Shown here: piece by piece, positions 30,537 through 39,004 of the stretch | How positions within the stretch are numbered: position 1 is the stretch's first letter | How the letters are laid out: the number at the start of each line of letters is the position of its first letter | Assembly: GCF_003946085.1 (NCBI RefSeq) | Contig: NZ_RHOB01000020.1 | Location: 1 to 42,732, forward strand | Reading direction: 5' to 3' | Source of the DNA: Levilactobacillus angrenensis | GTDB taxonomy: Bacteria > Bacillota > Bacilli > Lactobacillales > Lactobacillaceae | DNA length: 42,732 bases | Notes under the pieces: model-generated | The model's database searches: none | What the model was told of the DNA's origin: nothing | The model's input: only the letters and a program-made list of their open reading frames with translations | Translations under genes and position numbers: made by a program

Positions 30537-31487
30537 ATGACAAAAGTTGTGTATATTCCAGAAGACATTGCCAATGTAGGTAAGGAGTACTTGGTAAACA
30601 AGGGGTATAGCGTAGTCGTGGGAACGGGAACTGACAAACGGACAATCTTAAAAGAAGGGAAAGATGCAGAAGGAATTATCTTACGGACATCAGAATTTGG
30701 AAAAGATATTATTGATAGCTTGCCAAGTGCAAAAATTATTGCGCGACACGGAGTAGGCTTTGATAACGTTGATGTGAAGGCGGCAACGACAGCTGGAAAA
30801 TGGGTAACTAATACACCACTAGCTAATGCGAGTTCAGTAGCAGAAACTGCGACAAGTTTATTATTGGCGCTTGCTAAGAATTTAAAGAACGATATTAATC
30901 ATATGGCTAATGATGACTTCTTTTATAAAAACTCACATAAAGGAATGGATCTAGAGGGTAAAACTTTAGGAATCGTTGGTTACGGTAAGATTGGAAAGAT
31001 GTTTGCTAAAAAAGTTCAAGGTTTAGACATGAACATTTTGATTTACGACCCATTTGTTTCGAAAACGGAAATTGGTAAGTTGGTTTCTCGTGAGGAACTT
31101 CTGACAACATCGGACTTTGTTTCGCTACATTTACCTGCCAATGATCAAACAAAGGAATCGTTTGGCGAAGGTGAATTCAAGCTGATGAAGAATTCAGCTT
31201 ATTTGATTAATTTATCGCGAGGTAGTGTCATTAATGAAAGCGCTTTAATAGAGGCGCTTGAAGCAAAACAAATCGCTGGTGCAGCGCTTGATGTGTACTC
31301 TCAAGAACCGCTACCAATGGATAGTCCTCTGTTTAATTTAGAAAACGTTACCTTGACACCGCATATTGCTTCTAATACGAGTGAAACAATGGATCGAATG
31401 GCTTTACATGCAGCAATGGAAGTGGATCGAGTTTTATCAGGTAACAAGCCTAAGTGGCCGGTTAATCAAGTGCTTGTTGAAGAATAG
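30537..31487 (+). CDS. D-isomer-specific 2-hydroxyacid dehydrogenase
   Basis: A 316-residue NAD(P)-dependent oxidoreductase related to phosphoglycerate dehydrogenase and hydroxypyruvate/glyoxylate reductases. It has IIARHGVGFDNVD (about 67-79), the Rossmann GYGKIGKMF (about 148-156), LINLSRGSVINE with the substrate Arg (about 221-232), a Glu in SQEPLP, and the catalytic His in LTPHIASNTSE (about 281-291). It is first in the operon with a YhcH-like protein and a DASS transporter. It may interconvert an alpha-hydroxy acid such as D-glycerate, tartronate or a sugar diacid. The exact substrate is unknown, since GarR already handles tartronate semialdehyde. Confidence 0.82.
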   Translation: MTKVVYIPEDIANVGKEYLVNKGYSVVVGTGTDKRTILKEGKDAEGIILRTSEFGKDIIDSLPSAKIIARHGVGFDNVDVKAATTAGKWVTNTPLANASSVAETATSLLLALAKNLKNDINHMANDDFFYKNSHKGMDLEGKTLGIVGYGKIGKMFAKKVQGLDMNILIYDPFVSKTEIGKLVSREELLTTSDFVSLHLPANDQTKESFGEGEFKLMKNSAYLINLSRGSVINESALIEALEAKQIAGAALDVYSQEPLPMDSPLFNLENVTLTPHIASNTSETMDRMALHAAMEVDRVLSGNKPKWPVNQVLVEE

Positions 31488-31516
31488 ATTGATAATTAAT
31501 TTATGGAGATGACATT

Positions 31517-31969
31517 ATGATTTACGATACGATTAAAAGTTTTGAAGAAAACAAATTATATGATGACAAGACTAAGTTGGTCCTGGATTATGTGAAGAGT
31601 CATGATATTTCAAAGTTAGAAGTAGGTAGCCATCAAATTGACGGTAATAACTTTTATGTGAATGTTTTGAGCTATGATACAGAGAATGCTGAAAACCGCT
31701 CTTGGGAAAGTCATGATAAATATATTGATGTCCACGTATTGGCTTCAGGGATTGAAGGACTGGCCCTAAATGATACTTCTAACATGCAGCGTCTTGAATA
31801 TAATATCAAGAAAGATAAGGCGACGTTGACGGGAAGTGAGAATGTTACTTTATCTCTGAGACCTGACGAAATTTTAATTTGTTATCCTGAGGACGGTCAT
31901 AAAACAGGTATTCAAGTGACTGAACAACCTAGCCATTTAAAGAAGTGTGTTTTCAAAGTTAAGCTTTAA
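31517..31969 (+). CDS. YhcH/YjgK/YiaL-family protein (DUF386)
   Basis: A 150-residue soluble protein of the YhcH/YjgK/YiaL family, a cupin-like beta-sandwich often encoded with sugar-acid or sialic-acid genes and thought to bind a sugar or assist anomer or keto-enol conversion. The family metal/ligand region is visible: ESHDKYIDVHVLASGIEG (about 65-82) and CYPEDGHKTGI (about 119-129). It lies 29 bp after the dehydrogenase with GGAG ahead of the ATG. The role in diacid use is inferred only from context. Confidence 0.85.
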   Translation: MIYDTIKSFEENKLYDDKTKLVLDYVKSHDISKLEVGSHQIDGNNFYVNVLSYDTENAENRSWESHDKYIDVHVLASGIEGLALNDTSNMQRLEYNIKKDKATLTGSENVTLSLRPDEILICYPEDGHKTGIQVTEQPSHLKKCVFKVKL

Positions 31970-32023
31970 GTGGGTCGCTAAGCAGAATTAAGGATCATCA
32001 AATATGAAACGGGGTTCTCAGTT

Positions 32024-33457
32024 TTGGAAGATGCTAAGAAAGAAAAATCATTTAATAAGAAACGTTGGATTTCGGTATTGATTAGTGTTGTATTGGGAAT
32101 AATTATCTGGTTTATTCCAGTTCCAGGTGCGTTTTCAGTCAACGCTTGGCATTTATTTGCCATCTTTGTTGCCACTGCATTTGGGTTTATGTTGCGTCCG
32201 TTTCCTTCAGGCGTTGTTACACTGATTGCGTTGACCGCGACGATGGTGACAGGCATTTTACAAGTTCCAGAAGCTTTTGAAGGATTCAGTTCAGATACGA
32301 TTTGGTTGATTGTTTCAGCATTTCTATTCTCTCGTGGTTTAATTAAGACTGGTCTTGGGCGTCGAATAGCTTACTTTTTAATGGCTCGGTTTGGCTCAAG
32401 TTCTTTGAAATTAAGTTATTCGCTGTCGTTAGGGGACCTTATTATCAGTGCATTTGTTCCTTCAAACACTGCTCGTTCTGGTGGAATTATGTATCCAATC
32501 GTTCGAAGTATTGCGAGCGTTGCAGGTTCTGAACCTGATAAAGAACCGCGTAAAATTGGGGCCTATCTTATTATGTCCCTGGTACATAATGATAATATTG
32601 CAAGTGGGCTGACGATGACGGCATGCGCAGGGAACTTGCTAGTGGTAACTTTTGCGGCAAAGATTGCTAATATTCATTTGTCCTGGTTTTCCTGGTTTCT
32701 GATGGCTTCAGTTCCGGCGCTAGTTGCGTTTATTGCAACGCCTTGGGTATTATATAAAATTTTCCCACCGACTATGAAAAAAACACCTGAAGCGCGTATT
32801 GCTGCGCAACAAGCTCTGGGTGATATGGGAAAAATGAGTGCCGAGGAAAAGCTATTATCACTGATTTTTGCGATTACCATTATTGGTTGGGCAACTACAG
32901 GGATTACTGGTTTAAGTTCAACGGTGGTTGCTTTAGTTGGACTGTCGTTGATGACGTTAACTGGCATTTTGAAATGGCAGGATATTACCACTGAAAAAGG
33001 AGCATGGGATGTTATGTTCTGGATGGGTGGTATGTATAGTTTAGCTGATAATTTATCAAAAATGAATTTCTTTAAGATTTTTGCGCGTTACGTTGCACGA
33101 GATCTCCATGGCATTAGTTGGCCATTGGGGTTAGCAATTTTAATCTTTATCTTTATTGCAACTACGTATGGTTTTGCTAGCGGAATTTCTCATCTTTTGG
33201 CAATGTACCCAGTGTTCCTAACTGTGGCTATCGGGATTGGTGTACCACCATTCTTGGCAGTTATGTCATTAGGAATTTGTACAGTTCTTTATCAAACGTT
33301 GACGCATTATGCTTCAGGTCCAGCGGCTGTTTACTTTGGTGGCGGCTATGTTGAGCAAGGAACTTGGTGGCGTTTGGGACTTGAGATGTTACTCATGAAC
33401 TTTGTTATCTGGGGATTTGTTGGGTTTACTTGGTGGAAGATTCTGGGACTTTGGTAA
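32024..33457 (+). CDS. DASS (SLC13/CitT-type) anion symporter, likely sugar-diacid importer
   Basis: A 477-residue membrane transporter with about 11-13 helices. The family patterns are present: the duplicated re-entrant loop motifs with SNT-like residues (FVPSNTARSGG, about 144-154; YGFASGISHLLAMYP in the second half). The closest types are the CitT/TtdT and 2-oxoglutarate/malate translocators. Within this operon it is the obvious importer of glucarate or galactarate, replacing the MFS GudP/GarP of enterobacteria. TTG start at 32024 with only a GGGG-type ribosome site. A terminator follows at 33466. Confidence 0.85.
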   Translation: MEDAKKEKSFNKKRWISVLISVVLGIIIWFIPVPGAFSVNAWHLFAIFVATAFGFMLRPFPSGVVTLIALTATMVTGILQVPEAFEGFSSDTIWLIVSAFLFSRGLIKTGLGRRIAYFLMARFGSSSLKLSYSLSLGDLIISAFVPSNTARSGGIMYPIVRSIASVAGSEPDKEPRKIGAYLIMSLVHNDNIASGLTMTACAGNLLVVTFAAKIANIHLSWFSWFLMASVPALVAFIATPWVLYKIFPPTMKKTPEARIAAQQALGDMGKMSAEEKLLSLIFAITIIGWATTGITGLSSTVVALVGLSLMTLTGILKWQDITTEKGAWDVMFWMGGMYSLADNLSKMNFFKIFARYVARDLHGISWPLGLAILIFIFIATTYGFASGISHLLAMYPVFLTVAIGIGVPPFLAVMSLGICTVLYQTLTHYASGPAAVYFGGGYVEQGTWWRLGLEMLLMNFVIWGFVGFTWWKILGLW

Positions 33458-33465
33458 AAGGAAAG

Positions 33466-33505
33466 TTGGTTCACTCTGCAGGTAGCTGTAGAGTGAACCA
33501 ATTTT
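33466..33505 (+). terminator. hairpin terminator after the transporter operon
   Basis: TTGGTTCACTCT (33466-33477) pairs perfectly with AGAGTGAACCAA (33490-33501), followed by a short TTTT, 8 bp after the transporter stop. It separates the import/dehydrogenase unit from the garR unit. Confidence 0.75.
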
Positions 33506-33563
33506 CGCTATTGACCGATAAAGTTGCAGCTATCAAAGTATGAAAGCGATATTATTTGTTTAA

Positions 33564-33571
33564 TTGCACAA
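33564..33571. promoter_or_regulatory. TTGTGCAA operator-like site 3 (garR operon)
   Basis: TTGCACAA (the reverse complement of TTGTGCAA) lies 97 bp upstream of garR. A TATACT -10 at 33626-33631 follows, with no clear -35. Confidence 0.4.
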
Positions 33572-33667
33572 ATAATCTGTAGTAAGTTAGAGACTTTGGG
33601 TAATATATTTGTGTGAAATTTATCTTATACTCATAAGTGTAGAAAAGTTGAAAGGGGTTCATTTATT

Positions 33668-34549
33668 ATGAAATTAGGATTTATTGGATTAGGTATTATG
33701 GGTAAGCCAATGGCAAAGAACTTGGTTCGTGCAGGCCACGACCTGACTGTCTTCGACTTTAAAGATGACGCTGTGCAGGAATTAGTAGACCTTGGTGCTA
33801 CCGCCGCTAAGGATGGCAAGACTGTTGCTGAAAAATCCGATATCATCTTCACTATGGTTCCTAACTCACCTAACGTTGAAGCCGCTCTGTTTAATGAAGG
33901 TGGTGTGGCTGAAGGATTGAGTGCCGGCAAGACGGTTATTGATATGAGTTCAATCAACCCATTGGCTAGCCAAGGATTTGCTAAGCGCTTGGCTAAATTA
34001 AACGTTGGTTTCTTGGATGCCCCTGTTTCAGGTGGTGAACCTAAAGCTATCGATGGTTCTATTGCCTTCATGGTTGGTGGGGACAAGGATCTCTTTGACA
34101 AAAACAAGGAATTGTTAGACGTCATGGGTGGTTCTGTCACCTACGTTGGTGCTGTTGGTGCTGGTAACACGACGAAGTTAGCTAACCAAGTCATTGTTGC
34201 GTTAAATATCGCTGCTGTCAGTGAAGGGTTTGCCCTTGCTAAGAAAGCTGGTTTGGATCCAAAGATGGTCTTTGATGCTATCCACACTGGCTTAGCTGGT
34301 AGCACGGTTATGGATGCTAAGGTGCCAATGATGATTGCTCGGAACTTCGAACCAGGCTTCCGTGTTGATTTGCACATCAAGGACTTGCAAAATGCCTTGG
34401 ATACATCTCACTCATTGCACGTTGGGTTACCATTGACTGCTGAAGTTATGGAAATCTTGCAATCTGTTAAGAACGACGGTAATGGTAGTGATGACCATTC
34501 AGCTATTGCTAAGTTCTACGAAAAGATGAACGATTTGACTATTGAATAG
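33668..34549 (+). CDS. garR: 2-hydroxy-3-oxopropionate (tartronate semialdehyde) reductase
   Basis: A 293-residue NAD(P)H-dependent reductase of the beta-hydroxyacid dehydrogenase family, converting tartronate semialdehyde to D-glycerate. It has [13 protein letters not shown] (4-16), the substrate motif [13 protein letters not shown] (about 115-127) and the catalytic Lys170 in GNTTKLANQ. Length and motifs match GarR/GlxR. GAAAGGGG precedes the ATG. It is the first gene of the catabolic unit and handles the aldolase product two genes downstream. Base composition is somewhat closer to the host than in the preceding operon. Confidence 0.9.
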   Translation: MKLGFIGLGIMGKPMAKNLVRAGHDLTVFDFKDDAVQELVDLGATAAKDGKTVAEKSDIIFTMVPNSPNVEAALFNEGGVAEGLSAGKTVIDMSSINPLASQGFAKRLAKLNVGFLDAPVSGGEPKAIDGSIAFMVGGDKDLFDKNKELLDVMGGSVTYVGAVGAGNTTKLANQVIVALNIAAVSEGFALAKKAGLDPKMVFDAIHTGLAGSTVMDAKVPMMIARNFEPGFRVDLHIKDLQNALDTSHSLHVGLPLTAEVMEILQSVKNDGNGSDDHSAIAKFYEKMNDLTIE

Positions 34550-34577
34550 TTAGAACAATTAATCTGGCAATTAAAGG

Positions 34578-34605
34578 AAATGGGATTTTAGGACATCCCT
34601 TTTTC
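34578..34605 (+). terminator. attenuator-like hairpin between garR and gudD
   Basis: GGGAT (34582-34586) pairs with ATCCC (34595-34599) with flanking A/T complementarity, followed by TTTTTC. It lies about 30 bp after garR and could partially terminate, giving more GarR than GudD transcript. Confidence 0.45.
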
Positions 34606-34635
34606 TTTTACGCCAAATGTGAAAGGGAGGGTAAT

Positions 34636-35964
34636 ATGTCAATTCCTAAGATTGTTAAAATGGACGTATATCCGGTTGCCGGATATGACAGTATGTTATT
34701 GAATCTAAGTGGGGCACACGGACCATACTTTACTAGAAACATCGTTATTTTAACTACAGATACAGATGAGATTGGTGTTGGCGAGGTTCCCGGTGGCAAG
34801 AAGATTACTGATACGTTGAATGAATCTAAGCCGTTGATTCTAGGTAAAAGTTTAGGTGAATATAAAGATGTTTTACAAACCGTTCGAGACAAATTTTCGG
34901 ATCGAGATTCTGGTGGTCGCGGATTACAAACTTTTGATCTGAGGACAACTATTCATGTCGTGACGGCAGTCGAAGCAGCGTTTTTGGACCTTTTGGGCAA
35001 ACACTTACACGTGCCAGTCGCTGCGCTATTAGGTGATGGTCAACAACGGGAAAAGGTAGATGTTTTAGGATATCTTTTTTACGTTGGTGATAAATCGAAG
35101 ACAGATTTAGACTACATCAGTCATGATGATGATTCTGACGAATGGGGCCGCGTACGACGTGAGCCTGCTTTGACGCCAGAAGCTATTGTTAAGCAAGCAC
35201 AAGCTGCTTATGACCGTTATGGGTTTAAGACCTTTAAGCTTAAGGGCGGTGTCTTCGATGGTGAACAAGAAGTTGCTGCAATTAAAGCATTGCATAAGGC
35301 CTTTCCACAGGCTAAGTTAGATCTTGATCCAAATGGATCTTGGTCACTGAAAAAGGCGATTCATTATGCATCTGAACTTAAAGGAATATTGACCTATGCA
35401 GAAGACCCTTGCGGTGCGGAAGACGGTTTCTCTGGGCGTGAAATCCTATCAGAATTCCGGAAAGCGACATTCTTACCCACGGCTACTAACATGGTTGATA
35501 CAGACTGGCGGCAGATGGCTCATGCTATTGCCTTAGATAGCGTTTCCGTCCCGTTAGCTGACCCGCATTTTTGGACTATGGAAGGCTCTGTCCGGGTTGC
35601 TCAACTTTGTCATGAATTTGGGTTGAACTGGGGTATTCATTCTAACAATCACTTTGATATTTCCTTAGCGATGGTTGCTAATACAGCAGCTGCTGCTCCT
35701 GGTGATATTTATGCGATTGATACGCATTGGATCTGGCAAGACGGTCAAAATTTGACTAAAAATCCTTATCAAATTAAAGCGGGCCAACTTACGGTACCGG
35801 CTTCTAACGAAGGTTTAGGTATTGAAATTGATTTGGAGGCAATCAAGGAAGCAAATAAACTCTATATTGAAAAGAACCTAGGTGCTCGGGATGATTCCAA
35901 GACCATGCAATACTTGATTCCTAACTGGCATTTTGATCCTAAAAAGCCGGCATTAGTTCGTTAG
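34636..35964 (+). CDS. gudD: D-glucarate dehydratase
   Basis: A 442-residue enolase-superfamily enzyme that dehydrates D-glucarate (and L-idarate) to 5-dehydro-4-deoxyglucarate. It aligns from memory almost end to end with E. coli Gud[21 protein letters not shown] near the start, [16 protein letters not shown] (about 95-110), catalytic KLKGG with Lys201/Lys203, DLDPNG (about 229-234), AEDPCGAE and the general base His335 in [18 protein letters not shown] precedes the ATG. It is the key gene defining this island as a glucarate pathway. Confidence 0.95.
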   Translation: MSIPKIVKMDVYPVAGYDSMLLNLSGAHGPYFTRNIVILTTDTDEIGVGEVPGGKKITDTLNESKPLILGKSLGEYKDVLQTVRDKFSDRDSGGRGLQTFDLRTTIHVVTAVEAAFLDLLGKHLHVPVAALLGDGQQREKVDVLGYLFYVGDKSKTDLDYISHDDDSDEWGRVRREPALTPEAIVKQAQAAYDRYGFKTFKLKGGVFDGEQEVAAIKALHKAFPQAKLDLDPNGSWSLKKAIHYASELKGILTYAEDPCGAEDGFSGREILSEFRKATFLPTATNMVDTDWRQMAHAIALDSVSVPLADPHFWTMEGSVRVAQLCHEFGLNWGIHSNNHFDISLAMVANTAAAAPGDIYAIDTHWIWQDGQNLTKNPYQIKAGQLTVPASNEGLGIEIDLEAIKEANKLYIEKNLGARDDSKTMQYLIPNWHFDPKKPALVR

Positions 35965-35983
35965 AAAGGGAAGGAAAATAATT

Positions 35984-36889
35984 ATGGACATTAGTCGAAT
36001 TAAAGGTATTATTGTACCGTTGCTGATTCCAGTAAATGATGATGAAAGTGTGAATGAATCTAAACTGCGAGAAGTTGTTGACCACGTTATTGATGGTGGT
36101 GTACAAGGTATCTTGGCATTTGGTAGTAATTCAGAATTCTACATGTTCACTGATGAAGAAATGACTGAAATCTTTAAGATCATCGTTGACGAAACAAACG
36201 GTAGAGTTCCTGTCTTCTTCGGAATGGGTCCAATTCGGACCAGCCATGGGGTTAAATTGGCCAAGCTGGCTGAAAAGCTGGGTGCTGACGGGATTTCTGT
36301 TCTGCAACCGATGTTCCTCAAGCCAACTGATGAGGAATTGTATGGCCACTTTAAGACGATTGCCAATACTGTGCCAAACTTACCAATGCTGTTGTACAAT
36401 AACCCACGGGTGGGCTACCGCTTGAATGCCTCCTTGGTTAGTGACTTAGCCCACAATGTTGAAAACATTATTGGTGTTAAGGATTCCAGTGGTGACATGA
36501 CTTACTTCAGTGAAGTTGTTCGGTTAACACAAGATATTGAGTTCCGTGCGTTCACTGGTAAAGACACATTAATTTACTTAGGATTGTGTGCAGGTTCATG
36601 GGGCAGTGTCTGCTCAACGGCTAACGGCTTAGTCAAAGAAGTTGTTGATATTTACGACAAGTTCGAAACCGGTGACTACAAGGGTTCTCGTGAAGCACAG
36701 TATAAGTTTAATCCAGCACGACTGGTTCAAAATAAGGCTAGCTTCCCAGTAGCAACTAAGGATATGGCTAATTTGCTTGGCATGAATGTCGGTAAGCCAA
36801 TCCTCCCAAGTCTGCCATCTAACCAAGAAGTACTTGACGGCATGAAGACGGAAATTGATAAACTGGTGGGGACTAAGACCACGAATTGA
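35984..36889 (+). CDS. DHDPS/NAL-family aldolase, predicted 5-keto-4-deoxyglucarate aldolase
   Basis: A 301-residue class I (Schiff-base) lyase of the dihydrodipicolinate synthase / N-acetylneuraminate lyase superfamily. The Schiff-base Lys166 is in IIGVKDSSGD and the assisting Tyr138 in LLYNNPRVGY; the usual GTTGE substrate loop is changed to GSNSE (47-51). Family members acting after GudD include a decarboxylating dehydratase leading to 2-oxoglutarate semialdehyde. Here the neighbours GarR and GarK act on tartronate semialdehyde and glycerate, so retro-aldol cleavage to pyruvate plus tartronate semialdehyde is the consistent role, replacing the metal-dependent GarL. It lies 19 bp after gudD. 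Confidence 0.8.
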   Translation: MDISRIKGIIVPLLIPVNDDESVNESKLREVVDHVIDGGVQGILAFGSNSEFYMFTDEEMTEIFKIIVDETNGRVPVFFGMGPIRTSHGVKLAKLAEKLGADGISVLQPMFLKPTDEELYGHFKTIANTVPNLPMLLYNNPRVGYRLNASLVSDLAHNVENIIGVKDSSGDMTYFSEVVRLTQDIEFRAFTGKDTLIYLGLCAGSWGSVCSTANGLVKEVVDIYDKFETGDYKGSREAQYKFNPARLVQNKASFPVATKDMANLLGMNVGKPILPSLPSNQEVLDGMKTEIDKLVGTKTTN

Positions 36890-36899
36890 GGTTTTTCTT

Positions 36900-38042
36900 A
36901 TGACAAGGGTACTAATTGCATCGGATTCGTTTAAAGGAAGTGCAACGTCAAACGAGGTAGCTGATTATATCGCAACGGGGGCTCACCAAGCTGACCCTAC
37001 AATTCAGGTCACAACCGTTCCAATTGCAGATGGTGGCGAAGGCACAGTCAATAGCGTGTTAGCTGCTGTCGGCGGTCAAGCCTATACAGCTTCAGTTGTT
37101 GGTCCGCTAGGCCAGACGGTTGAAGCCCAATGGGGAATGATTGATCAGGAGACGGCGATTGTTGAGGTTGCTGAAGCCGCTGGATTAAATCTAGCCAAGA
37201 GTGATCTTGATCCCATGTTGACGACGACTTATGGTGTTGGCCAAATGATTCAAGCTGCTTTGAATCGTGGTGCTTCTAAAATCTATATTGGTCTCGGTGG
37301 CAGTGCCACCAACGATGGCGGCATTGGGATGGCTCAAGCACTCGGTGGACACTTCTATGACAGCGCCAACCATGAGTTAGCTTATGGTGGTAATGGATTA
37401 ATGCAGTTAGATCATATAGACCTATCTCAAATGGACCAGCGTTTAAAGAACACAGTTATTGTAGGGTTAACGGATGTAGCTAATCCATTAACTGGTCCCC
37501 AAGGTGCTGCTAAGGTTTTTGGCCCTCAAAAAGGTGCTAATAAAGAAATGATTCAATTGCTGGATCAGGGGCTAAGTTTGTTAGATCAAACATTGCAGGC
37601 TCAGCTCACTATTGACTGCGGTGAAGTTCCAGGTGCCGGTGCTGCTGGTGGGACTGGATTTGGAATCCTTAGTTTTCTTGGTGGTCAATTAAAGCCAGGT
37701 ATCGAGGAAATTATGCGACTAGTTAAGTTAGATGCACGAATTTCTAAATCGGATTTAGTAATTACTGGTGAAGGCCAGATTGATGGCCAATCGCTAATGG
37801 GAAAAGCACCAATAGGGATTGCACATCTGGCAAAGCAACATGGGTTACCAGTTATCTTAATTGCTGGTAGCATTGGGGATAATATTCAAGCGGTTTATGC
37901 ATCAGGCGTCGACTTGGTTCTTTCATCGACAGCATCGCCAATGAGTGTGAATCGCGCAATTGCTAATGTACGGCCGCTGTTAACCCAAGCGGGGTATACG
38001 GCAATGCGAGCTTTCAACCTTAATCGAGTTCTTATTGATTAG
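36900..38042 (+). CDS. garK: glycerate kinase (GarK type)
   Basis: A 380-residue glycerate kinase (class I, GarK/GlxK), phosphorylating D-glycerate, usually to 2-phosphoglycerate, which enters lower glycolysis. It has IASDSFKGSATS (about 6-17), PIADGGEGT (about 41-49), GLGGSATNDGGIGMAQALGG (about 121-140) and a late VITGEGQIDGQS. The open frame runs back to 36855 inside the aldolase gene; the ATG at 36900 with GAGG 8 nt upstream is preferred. It is last in the catabolic unit, 10 bp after the aldolase. Confidence 0.9.
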   Translation: MTRVLIASDSFKGSATSNEVADYIATGAHQADPTIQVTTVPIADGGEGTVNSVLAAVGGQAYTASVVGPLGQTVEAQWGMIDQETAIVEVAEAAGLNLAKSDLDPMLTTTYGVGQMIQAALNRGASKIYIGLGGSATNDGGIGMAQALGGHFYDSANHELAYGGNGLMQLDHIDLSQMDQRLKNTVIVGLTDVANPLTGPQGAAKVFGPQKGANKEMIQLLDQGLSLLDQTLQAQLTIDCGEVPGAGAAGGTGFGILSFLGGQLKPGIEEIMRLVKLDARISKSDLVITGEGQIDGQSLMGKAPIGIAHLAKQHGLPVILIAGSIGDNIQAVYASGVDLVLSSTASPMSVNRAIANVRPLLTQAGYTAMRAFNLNRVLID

Positions 38043-38111
38043 TTCAGAGCAATACGATTTGATCCTTCAGATAAATACGTAACAAGATTGCTTTAATTGG
38101 CAATTCGCGTT

Positions 38112-38159
38112 AATAACCTGGGAAATATTAGCTTATTTTAATATTTCCCGGGTTATTTC
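38112..38159 (+). terminator. long terminator at the end of the diacid island
   Basis: AATAACC-GGGAAATATTA (38112-38130) pairs with TAATATTTCCC-GGTTATT (38139-38157), followed by TCA. It is a long, nearly perfect stem, though the T tract is short. Confidence 0.8.
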
Positions 38160-38231
38160 AATGTAATATCAGAAAATCCTTGCTCATCACGCCGCGTCAT
38201 CCGCTATAACTAGACTCAGGAGGTGAGATTC

Positions 38232-38963
38232 ATGTCAACTTACACGACGGGCGAACTTGCTAAAAGCGTCGGGGTTTCGGTGCGGACGCTCCAGTACTAT
38301 GACCAAAAGCACTTACTGAAGCCAACCGCCACGACTGACGGTGGTCGGCGCATTTATACCGAGGCGGATGCAGACACGCTCAAGCTGATTTTACTACTGA
38401 AGAGTATGGGCTTGAAGTTAGCCGCGATTCGCGAAATTCTGGCGAGTGACAATGCGCAACCGGTTTTGGAATTGCTCCTGGCAGAACAAGCCAAGCGATT
38501 GACTCGGGAACGCGACCAAGCGACGACGCAGTTGCGAACGGTGACAGCGGTCCAACAAAGCTTAACGGGTGCGGCGGGTTTGTCCCTCAAATCCATTAAA
38601 GACATGGATCGACTGATGAATAATCAACAGTCTTTGAAGCGGGTGCACGGCCGACTAGTCGCTGGTGGGTTACTGATGGATGCGCTGGAGATTGCTGGAC
38701 TGGTCTATGCCTGGCTTACCGGCAATTGGTGGGTCTTCGCTGGGGTGATGGTCGTGGCCATCGTGGTCGCCGCGGGCTTGACCCGTCACTATTTCCAACA
38801 GGTGGCCTACACCTGTCCTCACTGTCACACGACCTTTAAACCGCGTTTCTGGCAGGCGTTTTGGGCAGGGCACAGTCCCCGAACTCGTAAACTGACTTGC
38901 CCGCACTGTGGCCAAACGGATTACTGTGTCGAAGTGTTTGCTGAATCAAGTAAATTGTCCTAA
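38232..38963 (+). CDS. membrane-tethered MerR-family regulator with zinc ribbon
   Basis: A 243-residue protein in three parts: an N-terminal MerR helix-turn-helix (YTTGELAKSVGVSVRTLQYYDQ, 4-25) with a short effector coil to about 125, two hydrophobic helices (about 143-160 and 163-182), and a C-terminal zinc-ribbon-like domain with two pairs, CPHCHTTF (about 194) and CPHCGQTDYC (about 222). The usual MerR effector domain is absent. The topology suggests a sensor that monitors the membrane or metal or redox state while binding DNA. The ATG at 38232 follows AGGAGGTGA; a TATAAC -10 is just upstream. It may be co-transcribed with the arginase-like gene 41 bp on. Confidence 0.85.
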   Translation: MSTYTTGELAKSVGVSVRTLQYYDQKHLLKPTATTDGGRRIYTEADADTLKLILLLKSMGLKLAAIREILASDNAQPVLELLLAEQAKRLTRERDQATTQLRTVTAVQQSLTGAAGLSLKSIKDMDRLMNNQQSLKRVHGRLVAGGLLMDALEIAGLVYAWLTGNWWVFAGVMVVAIVVAAGLTRHYFQQVAYTCPHCHTTFKPRFWQAFWAGHSPRTRKLTCPHCGQTDYCVEVFAESSKLS

Positions 38964-39004
38964 ACTGTGACTAGTTAAGATGTTCACAGAAGGGTGGAAT
39001 TTTG

